Origin: RGIG9115 sp045128915
GTDB lineage: Bacteria; Bacillota; Clostridia; UBA1381
Length of the DNA stretch: 64,000 nucleotides
Direction: 5' to 3'
Assembly: GCA_045128915.1 (NCBI GenBank)
Contig: JBGVIT010000046.1
Span: 1 to 64,000 of the forward strand
Part shown: one piece after another, positions 61,585-64,000 of the stretch
How positions within the stretch are numbered: position 1 is the first letter of the stretch
Layout of the letters: each line of letters opens with the position of its first letter
Notes under the pieces: generated by a model
The model's input: the letters and a program-made list of their open reading frames with translations, nothing else
Told to the model about the DNA's origin: nothing
The model's database searches: none
Made by a program: the position numbers and the translations under genes

Positions 61585-61786
61585 ATATTTTGTATATTAA
61601 AAGGTTATTATTTACTGTATAACGGTCTCACTTATACACAATACTGCTTGCAAATCGGATTTTGCCCTTATGATTATATCTCTAAAGAGCGAAATGCATA
61701 AATACATTACCTACCGAAAAAAACAAATTTTGTAGGGAATGTATTTATTCATTCCGCTAAAATTCGTGTTGTTAAACCGTTTTTGC
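61585..61786. repeat. Intergenic gap with a 26-bp imperfect inverted repeat
   Basis: Arms lie at 61689-61714 and 61732-61757. They match at 23 of 26 positions around a 17-nt A/T-rich spacer. Each arm contains AATGnATAAATACATT-like sequence, and the right arm holds a smaller GGAATG/CATTCC hairpin. No gene is present. No promoter stands out, so the downstream genes may be read from upstream. Confidence 0.65.
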
Positions 61787-61813
61787 CGGGGGAGCAAGAT
61801 TTGTGCTCCCCCG
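61787..61813 (-). terminator. Strong GC-rich hairpin after the gene at 61827
   Basis: A 10-bp perfect stem, CGGGGGAGCA / TGCTCCCCCG, with a 7-nt loop, 13 nt past the stop. The sequence after it on the minus strand is A-rich rather than U-rich, so it may stabilise or partially terminate the message. Confidence 0.55.
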
Positions 61814-61826
61814 AGCTATTTACGAT

Positions 61827-64000
61827 TTAGTTTTCAGATATATTAATAGTTATGGGATTAAGCAACGGGGTGATTGTATCAATACCATCCCAGATAAATG
61901 CCTTAACAGTTGTGAATTCACCTGTAACTGTTAAACTCTTATCTGCTGACTTTACCACGTTTTCACCGCTTGCAGCAGTAAGCTTTACGAAGCCAACATC
62001 TGCAAGTGCATCGCCTTCATATGCTGCCCAGATAAGATAAGGTGTTTCTTCGCCTTCAGTTGAGTTATATACGTCAACCTTTGCAGTAATCACATCACCT
62101 GCTACCAATTTGTCTGCAGTCACACCTGCTTTTTCAAATCTTAAGTTTGATACCTTAAATTCGCCGTCGCCCGTTGTAAATGTATAAGGTGTGTTATTTA
62201 CAGCAAGGGTATATTGTGTATTACCGATAAGCATAGTGTCAAGGGCAATTTCATATACTCCGTTTGTACCCGTTACGGTTTTTGCTTCATTATTAATTGC
62301 AACCGTAGGCACTGCGGTTTCGTTCGCCATATAGATATTTATATTTTTTGCACCGGCTTTGTTATCAAGCATACTGCCTTCTGCTGTTTCAAAGACAGCT
62401 GCCTTAACAACAGTCGGTCTGTATGCATAGCCGAAGCTTGCAGCACTTACATTTTTAAGATATACACTTGTGCTCTTTGAGTATACCTGAATACTCAAGC
62501 CTGTTATTGAGTTGCCGTCAGTTGCACTATCCCATTTGTATGTAGTAGTACCAGCATTGCCTCCTGAAGCTGTAGTATAAAGAGTATCAACAATAAGTGT
62601 GGGCACTTCAGAAATCGCGGTCTGGCTATCGCCCATAAACACTTTTAATTTTCCGACATTCGGATAATATCTTATTTTATAAGACTTCCACACACCAAGT
62701 ATACTGCTGATTGATTTAGTAGGAGTATTAATTTTATTACCGTTTCCTGCTGCAGCAAATATAGCATTGTCTTCAAGCACAAAGCCTGCATGAAGTGTGT
62801 TCGCTTCCTGAGTTGTGCTTGTTGCATCAGTCATCATGATAGATGCGCCAAAGTCTGTTGCACCATCTACATATAAATCAAATGCCATATCAACATACTC
62901 AACATCTGCGTTCACAGGGACATTAAAGTTAAGAGGGCTTCTTAATTTACCATATGATGCATCACTCGGAGTAGTGCCTTTAATAGCTTGTTTCTCTCCG
63001 TCATAGCTGACTGATAAATTAGCTGTGGCATTACTTCCCCATTTTGCAGAAGCTGTCGTCCATGCAGCTGTACCGTCAATTACATCAGATGAAATTACCG
63101 CACTGTGGCTTCCCTTTGTTTCGCGGTTTTTTGAATAGCTATAGCTTGCGGCATTTACATTATCAAGGTAAATATTTACGTTAGCTGTATTAACCTGCAT
63201 ACTCATACCAACTATACTGTCGCCATGAGTTGATTCAGACCATTTAAATTCACCTGTTCCGTTGCCACCTGATGCTGATGTGTAAAGTTGGTATGCAGTA
63301 AATATCGGCTTATCAGAGATTGTTTCCTGAGTATCACCCATGTAAACTTCAATTTTACTGTCGTGGGGATAATATCTTATAATATAAGACTGCCATTTAT
63401 CAACTGTGCTTTCAAATGTTGCCATTGGATTCCTAACATAGTTACCGTTTTTAGCTGCTGAATACACTGCATCTTCTTCAAGAACAATACCTGCGTGCAG
63501 GTCTGAAAGCTCATCACACATCATAACAGATGCCTGGAAATCCTTATCTGCCTTTAAATCAAATGCCATATCAACATAGTCAACTGTATCATTAAGAGCA
63601 ACATTAAACTTCTTGGGGCTTCTTACTTTTGTATATGCTGCTGTACTTGCAATCTTCAGTGCCGTTGATGTTTCATCGTAGCTTACTGTCAGATTAGAAG
63701 TGTTAGCACTTGCCCATTTTGAAGAAGAAGTGGTCCAAGTAGCCGCAGTGTCAATTACATCTGCTGAAAAGCTCTCGTTATAGCTTGCACCTACAAGATT
63801 TACTTTATCTCCTACAACAAAGTTGTATACATAATCCACTGTTTCTCCGCATACATTCTTTGCACCTGATACCTTGATCTGATATCTTTCAAAAGCAGTA
63901 TCAAGAGGCTGCGTAAACTTAACGCCCACACCGTTTGAATATGTAGTTACAGAAGCATTTGTAACATCGGTTGCACCTGCACCGCTGAAGGTAACATCGT
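61827..64000 (-). CDS. Large secreted repeat protein B, 5' end beyond the window
   Basis: Open from the right edge. The internal GTG at 63929 is not the start, since upstream codons continue the homology (FSGAGATDV.. and SNGVGVKF, as in protein A). About 720 residues are visible. They hold an Ig-like segment, then two tandem ~220-residue jelly-roll-like modules with the shared landmarks LRSPLNFNV/VRSPKKFNV, IRYYPHDSKIEVYMGDTQ and IRYYPNVGKLKVFMGDSQ. The C-terminal module with FETAEGSMLDNKAGAK and FTTGDGEFKVSNLRFEK closely matches protein A. Function is unknown. Confidence 0.7.
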   Translation of the reverse strand, partial: DVTFSGAGATDVTNASVTTYSNGVGVKFTQPLDTAFERYQIKVSGAKNVCGETVDYVYNFVVGDKVNLVGASYNESFSADVIDTAATWTTSSSKWASANTSNLTVSYDETSTALKIASTAAYTKVRSPKKFNVALNDTVDYVDMAFDLKADKDFQASVMMCDELSDLHAGIVLEEDAVYSAAKNGNYVRNPMATFESTVDKWQSYIIRYYPHDSKIEVYMGDTQETISDKPIFTAYQLYTSASGGNGTGEFKWSESTHGDSIVGMSMQVNTANVNIYLDNVNAASYSYSKNRETKGSHSAVISSDVIDGTAAWTTASAKWGSNATANLSVSYDGEKQAIKGTTPSDASYGKLRSPLNFNVPVNADVEYVDMAFDLYVDGATDFGASIMMTDATSTTQEANTLHAGFVLEDNAIFAAAGNGNKINTPTKSISSILGVWKSYKIRYYPNVGKLKVFMGDSQTAISEVPTLIVDTLYTTASGGNAGTTTYKWDSATDGNSITGLSIQVYSKSTSVYLKNVSAASFGYAYRPTVVKAAVFETAEGSMLDNKAGAKNINIYMANETAVPTVAINNEAKTVTGTNGVYEIALDTMLIGNTQYTLAVNNTPYTFTTGDGEFKVSNLRFEKAGVTADKLVAGDVITAKVDVYNSTEGEETPYLIWAAYEGDALADVGFVKLTAASGENVVKSADKSLTVTGEFTTVKAFIWDGIDTITPLLNPITINISEN

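Noticed and set aside
61787..61813. CRISPR-like or att-type repeat suggested by the GC-rich palindrome
   Set aside because: A single hairpin just after a stop codon with no second copy in the window; an mRNA-end structure is simpler.

Overview
The window is a low-GC Firmicutes chromosome segment, most likely from a plant-polysaccharide-using member of the Clostridia. The evidence is a mraZ-type division cluster, a meso-diaminopimelate type MurE (DNPR motif), RemA, PrkC/PrpC, S-layer homology (SLH) proteins and many GGAGG ribosome sites. TTG start codons are frequent. The genus cannot be fixed from the sequence alone.

Layout. 1-1.1 kb: the 3' end of a SpoIIE-phosphatase/anti-sigma-ATPase fusion and a small companion gene. 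1.5-1.8 kb: a tRNA-Trp gene preceded by a T-arm-less tRNA-Trp relic, both behind a perfect consensus promoter. 1.9-5.1 kb: MgtC-like protein, argS and a membrane protein. 5.2-15.8 kb, minus strand: a division and cell-wall (dcw) cluster, mraZ-rsmH-ftsL-ftsI-murE-murF-mraY-ftsW-murG. It lacks murD and everything usually found after murG, and a helically phased GGAG array sits in front of mraZ. 16.1-19 kb, plus strand: tex and a CpXC protein. 19-35 kb, minus strand: the housekeeping run yicC-remA-gmk-rpoZ-priA-def-fmt-yugP-rsmB-rlmN-prpC-prkC-rsgA, then an ECF sigma/anti-sigma pair, then rpe-thiN and a metallo-hydrolase.

From the tRNA-Arg(CCU) gene at 35.2 kb onward the content is accessory. 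It begins with two genes that have both lost their 5' ends at a shared junction near 36.15 kb: a secreted-protein fragment and a YesN-like response regulator. Next comes a minus-strand operon of three QueG-like 8Fe ferredoxin-domain proteins plus a cupin, divergent from an AraC regulator. The last 22 kb is one minus-strand surface and carbohydrate-utilisation locus. In transcription order it encodes two related secreted repeat proteins (one cut by the window edge), an SLH-anchored protein, a large SLH-like secreted protein, a secreted clan GH-A/CBM9 glycosidase, an ABC importer lipoprotein, a GH106-like cytoplasmic glycosidase, two permeases, an alpha/alpha-barrel protein and a GH88 unsaturated uronyl hydrolase. 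The model is extracellular cleavage at the cell surface, import of unsaturated or rhamnose-bearing oligosaccharides, and final hydrolysis inside. No transporter ATPase is encoded, so a shared MsmX-type ATPase is presumed.

The strongest candidates for something undescribed are the triple QueG-like/cupin operon and the family of large secreted repeat proteins at 58-64 kb.
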